DNA of 64,000 nt, taken from positions 55,841-119,840 of the forward strand of contig JAIPEL010000001.1 in assembly GCA_021737185.1 (NCBI GenBank), in the 5' to 3' direction. Position 1 is the stretch's first letter. Each line of letters opens with the position of its first letter. The notes under the pieces were generated by a model. It made no database searches. It saw nothing but the letters and a program-made list of their open reading frames with translations, and was not told where the DNA came from. The DNA is from Desulfobacterales bacterium. Its GTDB lineage: Bacteria > Desulfobacterota > Desulfobacteria > Desulfobacterales > CAFBRK01. Below, piece by piece: positions 26,904 through 36,020 of the stretch. Position numbers and translations under genes: made by a program.

Positions 26904-27074
26904 ATGGAAAATAAAATTATCTGTAAATGTGGGAGCGAAACCCAGCTTGAGTCTTGTGACAAAAACGGGGATTGCTATTTCAAATGCCCCAATTGCTATC
27001 GCTATTATATTGTGGATGCGGAAAAGAATGTTCGAGAGGCGGTAATGGATCCCCATCATTGGATAATGATATAA
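26904..27074 (+). CDS. Small zinc-ribbon-like protein, 56 residues
   Basis: The product MENKIICKCGSETQLESCDK... has C7, C9, then CDKNGDCYFKCPNCYRYY with a CPNC knuckle, a pattern like a zinc ribbon, and an acidic/aromatic tail. The ribosome site is poor. It lies directly inside the left edge of the island and could be transcribed from the relic hmgL promoter. Function unknown. The 211 bases to the regulator gene (27075-27285) are AT-rich with no clear feature. Confidence 0.5.
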   Translation: MENKIICKCGSETQLESCDKNGDCYFKCPNCYRYYIVDAEKNVREAVMDPHHWIMI

Positions 27075-27285
27075 GCGTTTATCAGTTCAAAAGATTGAAG
27101 GTCGGATCGAAAATTAGCATTATCCACTAAAGTGCTGTTAAAAATCGATGATGGTCATTTTCCCCCAACCGAAGAATTGGTTATAAAAAATTTATATTTC
27201 GGCATATTACGAAACTTATTTTATGGAAATTGCAATATTTGCTGGCCATCATACCTCGCCTACAGCGAAAAAAGATCCTAAAGTA

Positions 27286-28695
27286 CTATCTAATTGGTAT
27301 GTTATATTTTTTTATTTTTTGATACAGCCAAGTGCGGTGAATTCCCAGTATTTTTGCCGTGGCGCTGACATTGTAATTCATCTCCTTCAGGATATCTTTG
27401 ATATATTCGGCTTCGGCTGTTTGCAGATAACCGGAAAGATCGTTGGTCGTTGATCTGTTCTTCAACTCCGCAGCACCGGCTTTTGCCAGCAATCTCCGCG
27501 GCAGCTCCGAAACTGAAATTACCCGGTTTTCGCTCATGTTGACGGCGCTTTCGATGACATTGCTAAGCTCGCGAACATTCCCGGGCCAGTTATATTTCTT
27601 CAACAGTTTAATGGCATCACTCGACAATTGCTTCGGTAGAAGCCCCGCAGATAAGGCTTTTTCCTTCAGCATTTTGTCGCAGAGTGCTGTCAATGTTTTC
27701 GGTAATTCCCGCAGAGGCGGCAAATGCATCCGCACCACGCTCAGACGAAAGAATAGGTCGAGACGAAACAGATTCTGTGAAATCATGCTTTCCAGGTTCT
27801 TGTTCGTTGCCGCAATGCATATGAAATCGATTTTTATAGGTTTAGTATCTCCCAATCGGGTAATTTGCCCTTCTTCCAATACGCGAAGCAGCTTTGATTG
27901 CATGCTCAGCGGCATATCTCCGATTTCATCCAGAAAAATGACTCCCTTGTCCGCCAGTTCGAATTTGCCGGGCTTTCCCGAATTTGATGCGCCGGTGAAA
28001 GCGCCTTTCTCGTAGCCAAACAGTTCCGCCTCAAGCAGTTCGGCCGGTATGGCTGCGCAGTTCAATCGAATGAAAGGGCCGTGGCTGCGATTGCCGGCGC
28101 TGTGTATGCTATGGGCAAACAATTCCTTTCCTGTGCCGCTTTCCCCCTCCAGCAAAACGGGGCTGACGGAGCGTGCCGCCTTTGCGGCCACGTTTTTCAT
28201 GCGAAGTATCGATTCGTCTTCTGAGACAATGTCGTCGAAGTTGTAGACGGAGGTGTAGATATGTTTATCGATCTGCCTTTCAGTGTGCTTGATCTTTTCG
28301 TTTAAAATCGCAAAATTCTTGATGACTTCATCGAGCTCTGACCGGCTTTTGAGAAGAACCTCGCCAACCATTCCTTCAAGCTTGCCGTCGATGAAGATTG
28401 GAATTCGATTGGCAATAACTTCGCGATTGTCTGCATAGACATGGTATCGCTTGTATTGTGGGCGGCCGCTTTTCATCACCTCCCAGAACCCGGTGGTGGG
28501 GATGATTTTCTGAATGTCGTTTCCAATCGCCGCCCTTTTGGAAACCCTTAAAAACTTGCAATACGAGTCGTTTATATAGGTCACCTTTCCCTTTTTGTTG
28601 ATGATGACAATGCCCTCCTGGAAAAGGTCCAGAAAATCCTGGACACTTGGGATGTGGGCATCCAGCAGCCAAGACTGAAGATCTTTAAAATCCAT
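27286..28695 (-). CDS. PAS-domain sigma54-dependent transcriptional activator
   Basis: A 469-residue enhancer-binding protein. A PAS domain covers about residues 20-115 (FQEGIVIINKKGKVTYINDS), a short coiled linker follows, then the AAA+ domain with Walker A GESGTGKE (184-191), the sigma54-contacting GAFTGA loop (231-236), and VIFLDEIGDM; a Fis-type helix-turn-helix (YNVSATAKILGIHRTWLYQK) ends the protein. There is no receiver domain, so it probably senses a metabolite or redox state through PAS. It faces away from the catabolic operon, with a sigma54 promoter in the shared spacer, and is the obvious activator of that operon. Confidence 0.92.
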   Translation of the reverse strand: MDFKDLQSWLLDAHIPSVQDFLDLFQEGIVIINKKGKVTYINDSYCKFLRVSKRAAIGNDIQKIIPTTGFWEVMKSGRPQYKRYHVYADNREVIANRIPIFIDGKLEGMVGEVLLKSRSELDEVIKNFAILNEKIKHTERQIDKHIYTSVYNFDDIVSEDESILRMKNVAAKAARSVSPVLLEGESGTGKELFAHSIHSAGNRSHGPFIRLNCAAIPAELLEAELFGYEKGAFTGASNSGKPGKFELADKGVIFLDEIGDMPLSMQSKLLRVLEEGQITRLGDTKPIKIDFICIAATNKNLESMISQNLFRLDLFFRLSVVRMHLPPLRELPKTLTALCDKMLKEKALSAGLLPKQLSSDAIKLLKKYNWPGNVRELSNVIESAVNMSENRVISVSELPRRLLAKAGAAELKNRSTTNDLSGYLQTAEAEYIKDILKEMNYNVSATAKILGIHRTWLYQKIKKYNIPIR

Positions 28696-28910
28696 ATGTA
28701 TTTTATCCTCTACATGTATTTTAATGAATACGGCTCATATTATCTATTTTAAATCAAACAATTGACTTCAATTATCAGAATAAGCGTATTTGATCAACTA
28801 CACATTTTGGACCATCATCCGAAGGCGTACAAACAACACCCACATTGCAAGTAAGTTTCTAACCTAATGATATAATAGAAACATTATCATAAAAATTCAA
28901 AAAATGTGAA

Positions 28911-28927
28911 TCGGCACAACTCTTGCT
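28911..28927 (+). promoter_or_regulatory. Sigma54 (-24/-12) promoter of the catabolic operon
   Basis: TCGGCACAACTCTTGCT has GG at 28913-28914 and GC at 28925-28926 with exactly ten bases between, matching the -24/-12 pattern TGGCAC-N5-TTGCW except for the first T. Predicted start of transcription is about 28938, some 220 bases before the IlvD-type gene. The rest of the 462-base spacer (28696-29157) is AT-rich and holds a possible leader peptide; I could not pick out confident activator-binding repeats. Confidence 0.7.
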
Positions 28928-29025
28928 ACGTGGTCCTGTAAAGCTCAACCGACAACCCGCCCCCTTGCGATTTATTCTGTAAATCAAGACCAGTTGTTGT
29001 GGATTTTATTGAAGACAAGGTGACT

Positions 29026-29136
29026 ATGCGACGATTGCAGTTTTCCCCATTTCTTCCGCGAAGCAGAAAAATTCGGAGCCGGAATCTCCGGCCTATTACG
29101 ATATTAATCGTTCTCCTGGCAAATATATTTTCGTAA
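29026..29136 (+). CDS. Possible 36-residue leader peptide before the IlvD-type gene
   Basis: The frame MRRLQFSPFLPRSRKIRSRN... ends RPITILIVLLANIFS, with a run of Ile, Leu and Val codons like those in leader peptides that sense branched-chain aminoacyl-tRNAs. AAGGTG lies just upstream of the ATG. Hairpins CGGAG/CTCCG (about 29072-29090) and GGAAAG/CTTTCC (about 29143-29155) are present, but there is no U-run terminator, so classical attenuation is not shown. It could equally be chance or a tiny membrane peptide. Confidence 0.3.
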   Translation: MRRLQFSPFLPRSRKIRSRNLRPITILIVLLANIFS

Positions 29137-29157
29137 TTATTCAGGAAAGGCTTTCCA

Positions 29158-30846
29158 TTGCGCAGCGACAGAATCAAAAAGGGAATTTCGCGATCTCCCC
29201 ACCGGAGCCTGCTGAAGGCCATCGGCTACACGGAAACTGAAATCCAGCGTCCATTAATTGGGATTGCCAACACACACAACACCGCCATTCCCGGTCATGT
29301 CCACCTCGACAAAATCACCGAAGCAGTCAAAGCTGGCGTGTACATGGCGGGAGGCACTCCGGTGGAGTTCGGCACCATCGGCGTGTGCGACGGCATCGCC
29401 ATGAACCACATCGGTATGAAATACTCCCTCGCAAGTCGGGAATTGATCGCTGACTCAGTTGAAGTCATGACCCATGCACACGCCTTCGATGCTCTTGTCC
29501 TGATCTCCAGCTGTGACAAGATTGTCCCTGCCATGCTCATGGCGGCGGCGCGGCTCGATCTCCCCACCATCCTCGTCAGTGGCGGTCCGATGCTTGCTGG
29601 AGAACACCCAGGAACAGGTTCTGGAGAAAAGATCGACATCGTGTCGGTATTTGAAGCAATCGCAGCGGTCCGTTCCGGGAAGCTATCGGAAGAGAAACTT
29701 TTGGAGATGGAAGATGCCGCTTGTCCTACCTGCGGTTCATGCGCGGGAATGTTTACGGCCAACTCGATGAACTGTCTTACGGAAGCTCTGGGCATGGCCC
29801 TTCCCGGAAATGGTACGATTCCGGCGGTGATGGCCGCTCGCCTCCATTTGGCCAAGCGATCCGGCATTCAGGTCATGCAGCTGCTAAAGGAAGGCGTTAC
29901 TGCGCGAACGATCATGACATCGGAGGCGTTCGAAAACGCACTGTCCGTGGATATGGCTCTGGGATGTTCAACCAACACGGTTCTTCATCTGACTGCCATC
30001 GCCGCCGAAAGCGGTATATCCTTGGACCTGGATCGGGTCGATGCCATCAGCAGACGCACGCCGCAACTTTGTTCTCTTAGTCCGGCAGGTCCAGACCACC
30101 TCCAGGACCTGCACCGGGCTGGAGGCGTCTGTGCCGTGATGAAGCAATTGGCTGCAGACAGCAAAATCCATACGGAATGTCCCACGACATCGGGTAAAAC
30201 GATCGGCGAATTGATAGCGGAGGCTTCGGTTCTTTCTCCGGATGTCATTCGGTCTTTCGACGATCCTTGCAAGCCCCAGGGCGGGCTTTCCGTACTTTAC
30301 GGCAATCTGGCTCCGAACGGTTGCGTCGTAAAGCAGTCGGCGGTGGTCCAAAGCATGCTTCATCATGAAGGCCCTGCCCGCGTTTTCGACAACGAAGAGT
30401 CTGCCACCGAAGCAATCATGATGGGAGAAATTCAAAAAGGAGATGTGGTTGTCATCCGCTACGAAGGCCCAAGGGGCGGACCGGGAATGAGGGAGATGCT
30501 GGCTCCGACTGCGGCGATCGCCGGAATGGGCCTCGACGCCGACGTTGCGTTGATCACCGACGGCAGATTTTCAGGCGGGACGCGCGGTGCATCCATTGGG
30601 CACATCTCTCCCGAGGCCGCTCAAAGGGGCCCTTTAGCCGCCGTGCAGGAAGGGGACACGATAGCCATCGATCTCCCAGGAAAGACTGTTGAATTAAAAA
30701 TTCCCAAAGAAGAATTAAAAGACCGCATGGCCCGATGGACACCTCCGGCCGACCGGATTTCCGGAGGCTATTTGGCGCGGTATGCCAGGCAGGTTTCCTC
30801 GGCCGACAAAGGGGCAGTTTTGGAACTCGCCAAGGAGGATAAATAA
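29158..30846 (+). CDS. ilvD: IlvD/Edd family dehydratase, dihydroxy-acid dehydratase type
   Basis: The family removes water from 2,3-dihydroxy acids to give 2-oxo acids, using an Fe-S cluster. The 562-residue protein has [16 protein letters not shown] (45-60), [20 protein letters not shown] (71-90), [12 protein letters not shown] with C119, [20 protein letters not shown] (188-207; C189, C192, C195) and [20 protein letters not shown] near the end, all typical of bacterial dihydroxy-acid dehydratase. Start is TTG with AGGAAAGG upstream. As first gene of a catabolic operon it may act on a dihydroxy acid other than the valine/isoleucine intermediates; sugar-acid dehydratases of this family are the main alternative. 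Confidence 0.88.
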   Translation: MRSDRIKKGISRSPHRSLLKAIGYTETEIQRPLIGIANTHNTAIPGHVHLDKITEAVKAGVYMAGGTPVEFGTIGVCDGIAMNHIGMKYSLASRELIADSVEVMTHAHAFDALVLISSCDKIVPAMLMAAARLDLPTILVSGGPMLAGEHPGTGSGEKIDIVSVFEAIAAVRSGKLSEEKLLEMEDAACPTCGSCAGMFTANSMNCLTEALGMALPGNGTIPAVMAARLHLAKRSGIQVMQLLKEGVTARTIMTSEAFENALSVDMALGCSTNTVLHLTAIAAESGISLDLDRVDAISRRTPQLCSLSPAGPDHLQDLHRAGGVCAVMKQLAADSKIHTECPTTSGKTIGELIAEASVLSPDVIRSFDDPCKPQGGLSVLYGNLAPNGCVVKQSAVVQSMLHHEGPARVFDNEESATEAIMMGEIQKGDVVVIRYEGPRGGPGMREMLAPTAAIAGMGLDADVALITDGRFSGGTRGASIGHISPEAAQRGPLAAVQEGDTIAIDLPGKTVELKIPKEELKDRMARWTPPADRISGGYLARYARQVSSADKGAVLELAKEDK

Positions 30847-30953
30847 CATCCAGAGTTTAAAGATTTTTCGAAGTTCAACGAGGTTGAATGCTGTATGTGG
30901 TTGGTTTCTACATGGTTGGCTAAACGGCCTTAGATATAAGAAAGGAGCAATTC

Positions 30954-32087
30954 ATGTCATCGGACGGTAAAGGAATCAAGGATTTGGTCGAAGAGGTCAT
31001 GAACGAAGGTTTATGCACCGGATGCGGAGCCTGCATTACTGGCTGTCCTTATGTAGTCTCGCATGAAGGGCGTATCGTCGTTCTGGACAAATGCACCGGC
31101 GTCGAAGGTAACGGCGATTGCTACCGCCACTGTCCCAGAACGCTTACCGATTTTGAAGCTTTGAGCCGAAAAATTCTAGGGATGTCTTTCGCCGAAACGG
31201 AGATCGGCCACTATGAAAATGTTTGGATGGTTCGCTCAACAGTTCCGGGCGTTGCGGAGCGATCTCAGGACGGCGGTTGCGTGACGACACTGCTGTCGCT
31301 AGCCCTGGAAGAGGGGTTGGTAGACGTGGTCTCATGCAGCAAAATGGACGAAGACCGATCCCCTCACGGCTATTTGGCCAGAACACGGGAAGAACTTCTG
31401 AGCTGTGCGGGTTCGAGTTACGAGGCCAGCTATTCCCTTGAGGCCTACCGGAGTCTGGAAAAAGACAGCCAAGAAAAAATTGCAGTCGTCGGATTGGGCT
31501 GTCAGACCGAAGCACTGAGTAAAATCAAAAACCAGCCGCCGAAGAACAATCCGGATCCGCAAAATATAAAACTGACGATCGGCCTGTTCTGCGGCTGGGC
31601 ATTGCTTCCCAAAACATTTCATCCGTTTTTGAAAGATATCTGCGATGTCAGCAATGTCTGCAAGTTCGACATCCCCCACACCCCTCATTATTCATTCGAT
31701 GCTCTAATGGACCGCAACGGAAAGATTCACTCGGTTCCCCTGGATGAAATCAAGCCGTATATCAACCCGGCCTGCGGTTACTGCTGGGATATGACCGCTG
31801 AATTGTCCGACATTTCCATCGGATCCGCCGGTTCTTCCTATCCGGGATGGAACACGATTGTGGCGCGCACACCTGCCGGCGTAGAGCTTCTAAAACTGGC
31901 CGAGCAGAAAAAACTTCTCGCAATCCACGATCTTCCGGAAGAAAGGCTGAACCACCTCAAGACGGCGGCCTTGAATCGAAAGAAAAAGGCCCTGAAAAAC
32001 ATCGTCGAAAAAACCGGCAGTAAGACGGATCTGTTGTATATCGACGGTCTAAAGCCTGAATACACGGAAAAGCTTATCGAATCGTAA
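30954..32087 (+). CDS. FrhB-family Fe-S flavoprotein
   Basis: A 377-residue homologue of the coenzyme F420 hydrogenase beta subunit. The N-terminus has a ferredoxin motif CTGCGACITGCP (C21, C24, C27, C31) and further cysteines in LDKCTGVEGNGDCYRHCP; the FrhB C-terminal part contains SQDGGCVTTLLSLALEEGLV, AVVGLGCQTEAL, GLFCGWALLP and ACGYCWDMTAELSDISIGSA. FrhB proteins carry FAD and Fe-S clusters and pass electrons between ferredoxin and a partner. Placed directly before iorAB, it probably takes or gives electrons to this oxidoreductase. AAAGGAG precedes the ATG. Confidence 0.85.
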   Translation: MSSDGKGIKDLVEEVMNEGLCTGCGACITGCPYVVSHEGRIVVLDKCTGVEGNGDCYRHCPRTLTDFEALSRKILGMSFAETEIGHYENVWMVRSTVPGVAERSQDGGCVTTLLSLALEEGLVDVVSCSKMDEDRSPHGYLARTREELLSCAGSSYEASYSLEAYRSLEKDSQEKIAVVGLGCQTEALSKIKNQPPKNNPDPQNIKLTIGLFCGWALLPKTFHPFLKDICDVSNVCKFDIPHTPHYSFDALMDRNGKIHSVPLDEIKPYINPACGYCWDMTAELSDISIGSAGSSYPGWNTIVARTPAGVELLKLAEQKKLLAIHDLPEERLNHLKTAALNRKKKALKNIVEKTGSKTDLLYIDGLKPEYTEKLIES

Positions 32088-32124
32088 TCCTTTATCACTT
32101 TATACACAAATAGGGGGTAATCGT

Positions 32125-34068
32125 ATGTCGGATATTGCAATGGATAAACCTGGAGCCAGTGTGCTTTTGATGGGGAATGAGGCGGTCGCTCGAGGGGTGC
32201 TAGAAGCCGGCGTCAGTGTCGCGGCCGGCTATCCCGGAAGCCCATCTTCGGAAGTGCTTCCGGCAATTGCAAGCGTCGCCAAGAAGATGAACATCCACGC
32301 AGAATGGTCGACGAACGAAAAAGTTGCCACCGAAGTGGCTGGGGGAGCCTCTTTCGCCGGTTTGCGGTCTTTTGCCGTCATGAAGCAAAACGGCGCAAAC
32401 GTAGCGGCAGACTTTATCGTCAACCTCAACATGACGGGCATCGGTGAAGGCGGGATGGTTATCTTTATCTCTGACGATCCGGGCGGAATGACCAGCAACA
32501 ACGAAGAAGACTCACGAACGGCCGCCAAATGGCTCGATAACCCGTTGATGGAAGCCAGCAGTGCGCACGAAGCCAAAGAGATGATCAAATGGGCTTACGA
32601 AGTTTCAGAGGCAGTGAATTTGATGGTATACGTGCGAGGCGTGACCCGGATTTCCTACACAAAGAGCAACGTAACACTGGGGGAATTGCCCAAGGCCAAA
32701 GAAAAGAAGGCTTACTTTCCGGAAGTTTGGGATATGTATAGCCCCAAAAAGAGTAAATTTACTTCCGGTCCATTTCCGATTTTTCACAAGCCGCTTCATG
32801 AGAAGCTGGATAAAGCGCGGGAAATTTTCGAAACCTCGGAGTTCAACAAGTATTGGGGCCCGGAAAAGCCGGAGCTGCTCCTGATCACCTGCGGTGCCTG
32901 CACTTCCTATTGCGTGGAAGCCGTTCAGCAGCTTGCCGCAGATAAAAAGGTGGGCATCCTCAAGCTGGGCACCACATGGCCTTTGCCGGAAAAGCTGGTC
33001 GCCAAACATCTGAAAACGACGAAGCAGGTCTTTTTCGTAGAAGAGATGGATCCGTTTGTCGAACGCAGCGTAATGGAGTTGGCAGCGGCCAATTTGCCCG
33101 AGACCTGCGAGCTGACCTTTTTCGGTGCCAGATCCGGGCATCTGACGCCGTTTAACGAAATGAGCACCAATCTTGTCATCGATGCGCTGACTGACATTTT
33201 GAATCTTGAATATCAGGAACGAGATCCAGAATACAGCAAAACCGCACAAGAACTCGTCCAGGTGGTTCCGGCTCGTCCGATCAACATGTGTCCGGGATGC
33301 CCCCACCGGGCGACTTTCTGGGCGGTCAAAACAGCGCTTAAATTGGACGGGCGCAATGGTTTTCTGTGCGGCGACATCGGTTGCTATTCCATGGGCTTTG
33401 CCGGCCCTGGATTTTTTCAATCCCGAACGATGCATGCGATGGGATCGGGTGCTGGGGTTGCCAGCGGTCTAGGAAATCTTGTGCAGTTCGGATTCGATCA
33501 GCCCGTGCTGGCTATGTGCGGGGACTCTACCTTTTTTCACGCCGTAATGCCGGCGCTTGTAAACGGGGTTTACAACAAATCCAACTTCACGCTCCTTGTC
33601 GTAGACAACAGCGCCACTGCAATGACAGGCTTCCAGCCGCATCCGGGCACGGGTAAACTGGCAAACGGTGATACAGCTCCTACCGTGGACATCGAGGCAG
33701 TCTGCAAAGCCGCTGGCGCTACTGTGGAAGTCTGTGATCCTTTCGATCTGAGAAACGCCACTCAGATCCTTCTCAGGATGATGAAAACCGAAATCGGCAC
33801 CAACGTCGTCATCATGAAACATATGTGCCAACTGGTTATGACTCGGGAAAAAATTCCGAACCAATATAAAATGCGCGTCGATCCAGACAAATGTCTGTCC
33901 GATGAATGCGGATGCAACAATTTGTGTACCCGCCTTTTCGGATGTCCGGGATTGATGCTGGATAAAGAAACCAACAAGGCCAGAATCGACGAGGCCCTTT
34001 GCGTTGGGTGCGGACTTTGTACCGATGTATGCCCGGCCGGCGCCATTATCCGAGAGGAGGTGAAGTGA
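32125..34068 (+). CDS. iorA: Indolepyruvate/2-oxoacid:ferredoxin oxidoreductase, alpha subunit
   Basis: IorAB oxidatively decarboxylates aryl or branched 2-oxo acids to acyl-CoA and reduces ferredoxin. The 647-residue subunit has the pyrimidine-binding domain (GNEAVARGVLEAGVSVAAGY, residues about 14-33), MCPGCPHRATFW, the TPP motif GDSTFFHAVMPALVNGVYNK ending DNSATAMTG, and a C-terminal two-cluster ferredoxin (CLSDECGCNNLC and CVGCGLCTDVCP). Its TGA overlaps the iorB ATG. The substrate in this operon is unknown, but the neighbouring aminotransferase and dehydratase also yield 2-oxo acids. Confidence 0.93.
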   Translation: MSDIAMDKPGASVLLMGNEAVARGVLEAGVSVAAGYPGSPSSEVLPAIASVAKKMNIHAEWSTNEKVATEVAGGASFAGLRSFAVMKQNGANVAADFIVNLNMTGIGEGGMVIFISDDPGGMTSNNEEDSRTAAKWLDNPLMEASSAHEAKEMIKWAYEVSEAVNLMVYVRGVTRISYTKSNVTLGELPKAKEKKAYFPEVWDMYSPKKSKFTSGPFPIFHKPLHEKLDKAREIFETSEFNKYWGPEKPELLLITCGACTSYCVEAVQQLAADKKVGILKLGTTWPLPEKLVAKHLKTTKQVFFVEEMDPFVERSVMELAAANLPETCELTFFGARSGHLTPFNEMSTNLVIDALTDILNLEYQERDPEYSKTAQELVQVVPARPINMCPGCPHRATFWAVKTALKLDGRNGFLCGDIGCYSMGFAGPGFFQSRTMHAMGSGAGVASGLGNLVQFGFDQPVLAMCGDSTFFHAVMPALVNGVYNKSNFTLLVVDNSATAMTGFQPHPGTGKLANGDTAPTVDIEAVCKAAGATVEVCDPFDLRNATQILLRMMKTEIGTNVVIMKHMCQLVMTREKIPNQYKMRVDPDKCLSDECGCNNLCTRLFGCPGLMLDKETNKARIDEALCVGCGLCTDVCPAGAIIREEVK

Positions 34069-34679
34069 TGGCAATCCAAGCGTTGACAAAAGAACCTTTT
34101 AATATGGTGATTGCCGGCGTCGGCGGCCAAGGAAACGTGCTCCTGTCCGCGTTTGTCGGCAACGCCCTCCTCAATAAGGGATATATGATAAGTGTGGCGG
34201 ACACCTTCGGTGTCAGTCAGCGCGGCGGCTCCGTTGCCAGCCATATCAAAATTTCAAAGGACACCCTTTACAGCTCCGTGACACTGAATGGACAGGCAGA
34301 TGTCCTTCTTGGAATGGAGCCGGTAGAAACCCTTCGGGTGCTTGGCGAATTCGGCAACCCGGAAGTAATAACCATCGTAAATCCCAGACCCGTCTATCCT
34401 ACCGGAGGTGTTAGCTATCCCGATCTTGAAAAAGTCAAAGAGGCAATTGAGCAACTGTCTGCCAAAACTTCCTATGTCAACGCCACTGAAGTCGCGCTGA
34501 GCATGGGCAATCCCATATTGGCCAACATTATTCTGCTTGGAGCGTTGGTCGGCGCCAATCTTCTGCCAATCAATAAAGATGATATGATGCCGATTCTTGA
34601 AGAGAGATTTCCGGGGAAAATCCTGGAAACCAACATCCAGGCTTTTGAAAAGGGAATGGCGATGATCGCGGAAGCGTAA
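34068..34679 (+). CDS. iorB: Indolepyruvate/2-oxoacid:ferredoxin oxidoreductase, beta subunit
   Basis: The 203-residue gamma/beta-type subunit has the CoA-binding loop VIAGVGGQGNVLLSAFVGNA at residues 13-32, ADTFGVSQRGGSVASHIKIS, and NPILANIILLGALVGA. It pairs with IorA to form the complete enzyme. The ATG overlaps the iorA stop by one base and has GAGAGGAGGTGAAG just upstream; an extension to 33999 would overlap iorA further and is rejected. Confidence 0.93.
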   Translation: MAIQALTKEPFNMVIAGVGGQGNVLLSAFVGNALLNKGYMISVADTFGVSQRGGSVASHIKISKDTLYSSVTLNGQADVLLGMEPVETLRVLGEFGNPEVITIVNPRPVYPTGGVSYPDLEKVKEAIEQLSAKTSYVNATEVALSMGNPILANIILLGALVGANLLPINKDDMMPILEERFPGKILETNIQAFEKGMAMIAEA

Positions 34680-34721
34680 TATCCGGCAATATACAAATTT
34701 GTCTGAAAGAGGAGGAAGACG

Positions 34722-35885
34722 ATGGATTTCAGCTACACGAAAGAGCAAAAGATGTTCGAAGACGCTGTAAAGGAGTTCGCCAAAAAAGAAATCATTCCGG
34801 TCTGCCTTGATTTCGAGGACGACCCTGATGGGAAATTGGCCCACAGTGTGATCACAAAGGCAGCCCAAGCCGAAATTTTAGGATTGGTGGTTCCTGAACA
34901 ATACGGCGGCGGCGGCGGCCGGGGAATTGAGGCCAACATCGCACTGGAAACTCTCGCATATGGCGATGTCGGAATCTCCTGTGCCATCGGGGCAAGCTGG
35001 TGGGGACAGACCGCTCTTCTGATGAAAGGCGCTCAGGAACTAAAAGACGAATGGTTCCCAAAACTGGCATCCAAAGACGAGGCGCATCTGATCTGTATGG
35101 CATTGACCGAGCCATCGGGCGGAACTGACGTCGAAGATCCGGCGATGGGCTTTAAGACTCTTCAAACAATCGCCACCATCGAAGGAGACGAGGTTGTGCT
35201 GAACGGCCGCAAGATGTGGCCCAGTAACTTCGATGTTGCTTCTTTGTATGTGGTGGGCTGTACGGTTGATCCGGAAAAGGGTGAGGAAGGTTCGCTTCTT
35301 TTGGCGGTTCCGGCCGGAACCAAGGGCCTTTCCACAGGCAAAAACGAACGAAAAATGGGACACCATGCCGACAGGAATGGAGAGATTATTTTTGACAATG
35401 TGCGGGTGCCCAAACAAAACATGATCGGCAAGGTCGGAGAAGGCGTCAAAATTCTGGATCGAACCTTGATTTACAACCGCGTCGGTCCCGCCTCCATGGC
35501 GATCGGAGCCGCACGACGGGCATACGATTTGGCGTTGGAATTCGCCAAGAGCCGCATTGTGGGCGGATATCCCCTGTATAAGCACGAGTTGGCTTCTGCC
35601 ATGCTGTTCGACATGCAAACCAAAATTCACATCTCCCGCCTTCTCTGGCAGCGTGCGGCATGGGTGAACATGACGACCAAAGGCAATATTCACTATGCAC
35701 ATATGGCCAAGGTGTTCGCCACAGATTCGGCCATGGAGATCGCCACCAACGCAGTGGAACTGATGGGGTCCTACGGATATTCGAAAGAGTACCCCACCGA
35801 AAAGATTATGAGGGATGTAAAGATTATTCAAATCTATATCGGATCCAACGAGATGATCCGAGCCCATGCCTGGCGATACATGTAG
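34722..35885 (+). CDS. Acyl-CoA dehydrogenase family protein with atypical active site
   Basis: The 387-residue flavoprotein has the usual three-domain layout: MDFSYTKEQKMFEDAVKEFA, MALTEPSGGTDV (FAD/substrate loop), RKMGHHADRNGEIIFDNVRV, and ELMGSYGYSKEYPTEKIMRD. In most family members the C-terminal catalytic glutamate lies in YEGT; here the sequence is IYIGSNEMIR, with Ile373 in that place. The other known site, on helix G (as in isovaleryl-CoA dehydrogenase), reads LDRTLIYNRV and also shows no glutamate by hand alignment. It may dehydrogenate an unusual acyl-CoA or do another reaction. It follows iorB by 42 bases with AGAGGAGGAAG, so is co-expressed. Confidence 0.88.
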   Translation: MDFSYTKEQKMFEDAVKEFAKKEIIPVCLDFEDDPDGKLAHSVITKAAQAEILGLVVPEQYGGGGGRGIEANIALETLAYGDVGISCAIGASWWGQTALLMKGAQELKDEWFPKLASKDEAHLICMALTEPSGGTDVEDPAMGFKTLQTIATIEGDEVVLNGRKMWPSNFDVASLYVVGCTVDPEKGEEGSLLLAVPAGTKGLSTGKNERKMGHHADRNGEIIFDNVRVPKQNMIGKVGEGVKILDRTLIYNRVGPASMAIGAARRAYDLALEFAKSRIVGGYPLYKHELASAMLFDMQTKIHISRLLWQRAAWVNMTTKGNIHYAHMAKVFATDSAMEIATNAVELMGSYGYSKEYPTEKIMRDVKIIQIYIGSNEMIRAHAWRYM

Positions 35886-36020
35886 ATCACGGAATCGGCT
35901 TGGGGCGGGGCCGTTTTAATGCGCGGCTTCGCCCGTCCCGACCCATTTGTCAGCACCGCATGGAGTATATGCGTAAACAGGTAACTATAATACTTTAGGT
36001 AGCAGACAGGAGGTTTTCAC

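Noticed and set aside
28926..29222. Minus-strand 98-codon frame in the sigma54 spacer
   Set aside because: It overlaps the promoter and the start of ilvD, is very basic, and has no ribosome site.
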